Positions 63,801 through 64,000 of a DNA stretch of 64,000 bases are shown here, piece after piece. This DNA comes from Membranipora membranacea (lineage: Eukaryota; Bryozoa; Gymnolaemata; Cheilostomatida; Membraniporidae): contig OU612068.1 of assembly GCA_914767715.1 (NCBI GenBank), positions 10,600,001 to 10,664,000 on the forward strand. Reading direction: 5' to 3'. Numbering within the stretch: position 1 is the first letter of the stretch; each line of letters opens with the position of its first letter. The notes below the pieces were generated by a model. That model was not told the origin of the DNA, ran no database searches, and saw only the letters and a list, made by a program, of their open reading frames with translations. A program made the translations under genes and the position numbers.

Positions 63801-64000
63801 CCTATCGATTTTTGTCAATTTCTATCAAAATACCTCGATAGAATACGCATTGTCACAGGGAGCTAATATTTTATATGAGATATAGGGACGTCGTTGCGAA
63901 CCTCAAAACAGAGTTTCAAGCGTTTCTAAGCCAGTAAAGAGTTCTGCCCAATTATTGGCTAATTTCCCCAGGACCGTACCTATCGGTTATTGTCAATTTG
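60871..64000 (+). repeat. Subfamily B higher-order repeat, copy 2 (partial, runs off the window)
   Basis: Follows copy 1 closely from 60871. One monomer (about 62470-62650, with TATATTAGATATAGG and TTGCTAACC) is extra, raising the offset to 31 monomers at 62799; by 63749 (TAAGTCAGT, matching 57872) the offset is 33 monomers plus 3 bases. The GAACCTCGAAACAG monomer at about 63541 corresponds to 57666. The window ends inside the copy. Confidence 0.8.

Larger units (their letters stand above)
55541..64000 (+). repeat. 178-bp satellite array, subfamily B (about 47 monomers)
   Basis: Same monomer, orientation and consensus, but with a different set of variants: CTAAGATTTTACATG, CTCGCTAGAATAC, CCCCAGCACCG with CCTATAGATTTTTG, TACCGATCG, TTTATATCAAAA, GGAAGTTGTTGCG and GGTTTCTAAACCAG. 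The HindIII-type dimer and EcoRI-minus monomers are absent. Monomers vary more from one to the next than in subfamily A, with larger length changes (a 14-bp deletion and 4-bp duplications). Phase is kept: TTCTAAG at 55564 and 63924 are 47 x 178 minus 6 bases apart, and I can account for all six. Confidence 0.93.

Noticed and set aside
1-64000. CRISPR array
   Set aside because: The period is regular, but the whole monomer is repeated; there are no unique spacers between short repeats and no cas genes.
1-64000. Primate alpha satellite or the Arabidopsis 178-bp centromere repeat
   Set aside because: Lengths are similar, but the sequence shares no recognisable blocks with either as I know them.
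1-64000. Inverted monomers or telomere-type repeats
   Set aside because: Every monomer I followed is in the plus orientation and no short telomeric motif runs occur.

Overview
This window holds one thing: a tandem satellite DNA array. From the first base to the last, apart from a 500-base run of N at 55041-55540, it is a head-to-tail repeat of one 178-bp monomer, about 357 copies, all in the same orientation. I find no gene, RNA gene, transposon, inversion or unique sequence. The consensus I composed by eye is about 39% G+C and has nine CpGs where about 6.8 are expected (observed/expected about 1.3). Most monomers carry one GAATTC, one ATCGAT and one GACGTC, plus a 40-bp dyad that could fold as a hairpin. 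The monomer length, the absence of genes and the layered higher-order repeats point to a eukaryotic nuclear heterochromatin or centromere-type satellite. The lack of CpG depletion argues against a heavily methylated germline, so an invertebrate is a reasonable guess. I do not recognise the family and will not name a species. It is not primate alpha satellite or the Arabidopsis 178-bp centromere repeat as I know them, and it has no canonical CENP-B box.

The array is not uniform. Monomers exist as linked variant types, and their order repeats at longer periods measured in whole monomers. From left to right: a 6-monomer repeat (1-1880); a mixed stretch with the most diverged monomers (1881-3520); interleaved 20- and 16-monomer repeats (3521-10280); a clean 17-monomer (3026-bp) tandem duplication (8480-14531, overlapping the previous block); a mosaic stretch with 5-, 6- and 1-monomer duplications (14532-19340); a mosaic second copy of the 17-monomer material (19340-21840); three copies of a 4/5-monomer unit (21142-23633); a 7-monomer (1246-bp) repeat (about 24880-28360); then a very large repeat of 66 and 68 monomers, copy 1 at about 29118-40862 and copy 2 at about 40863-52968, with a partial further copy up to the gap.

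After the gap (55541-64000) the same monomer continues as a more diverged subfamily with its own 30-to-33-monomer repeat. The two sides of the gap do not share a higher-order pattern, and 500 N does not fit the 178-bp register, so the gap is an arbitrary scaffold join. Five +1 homopolymer changes clustered at 50764-51920 may be consensus errors.

The higher-order layout is what repeated unequal exchange, gene conversion and segmental amplification would produce. If the array has a function it is structural (for example centromeric or pericentromeric chromatin), and that is inference. Boundaries of higher-order blocks were found by matching diagnostic variants by eye and are good to about one monomer unless stated otherwise.
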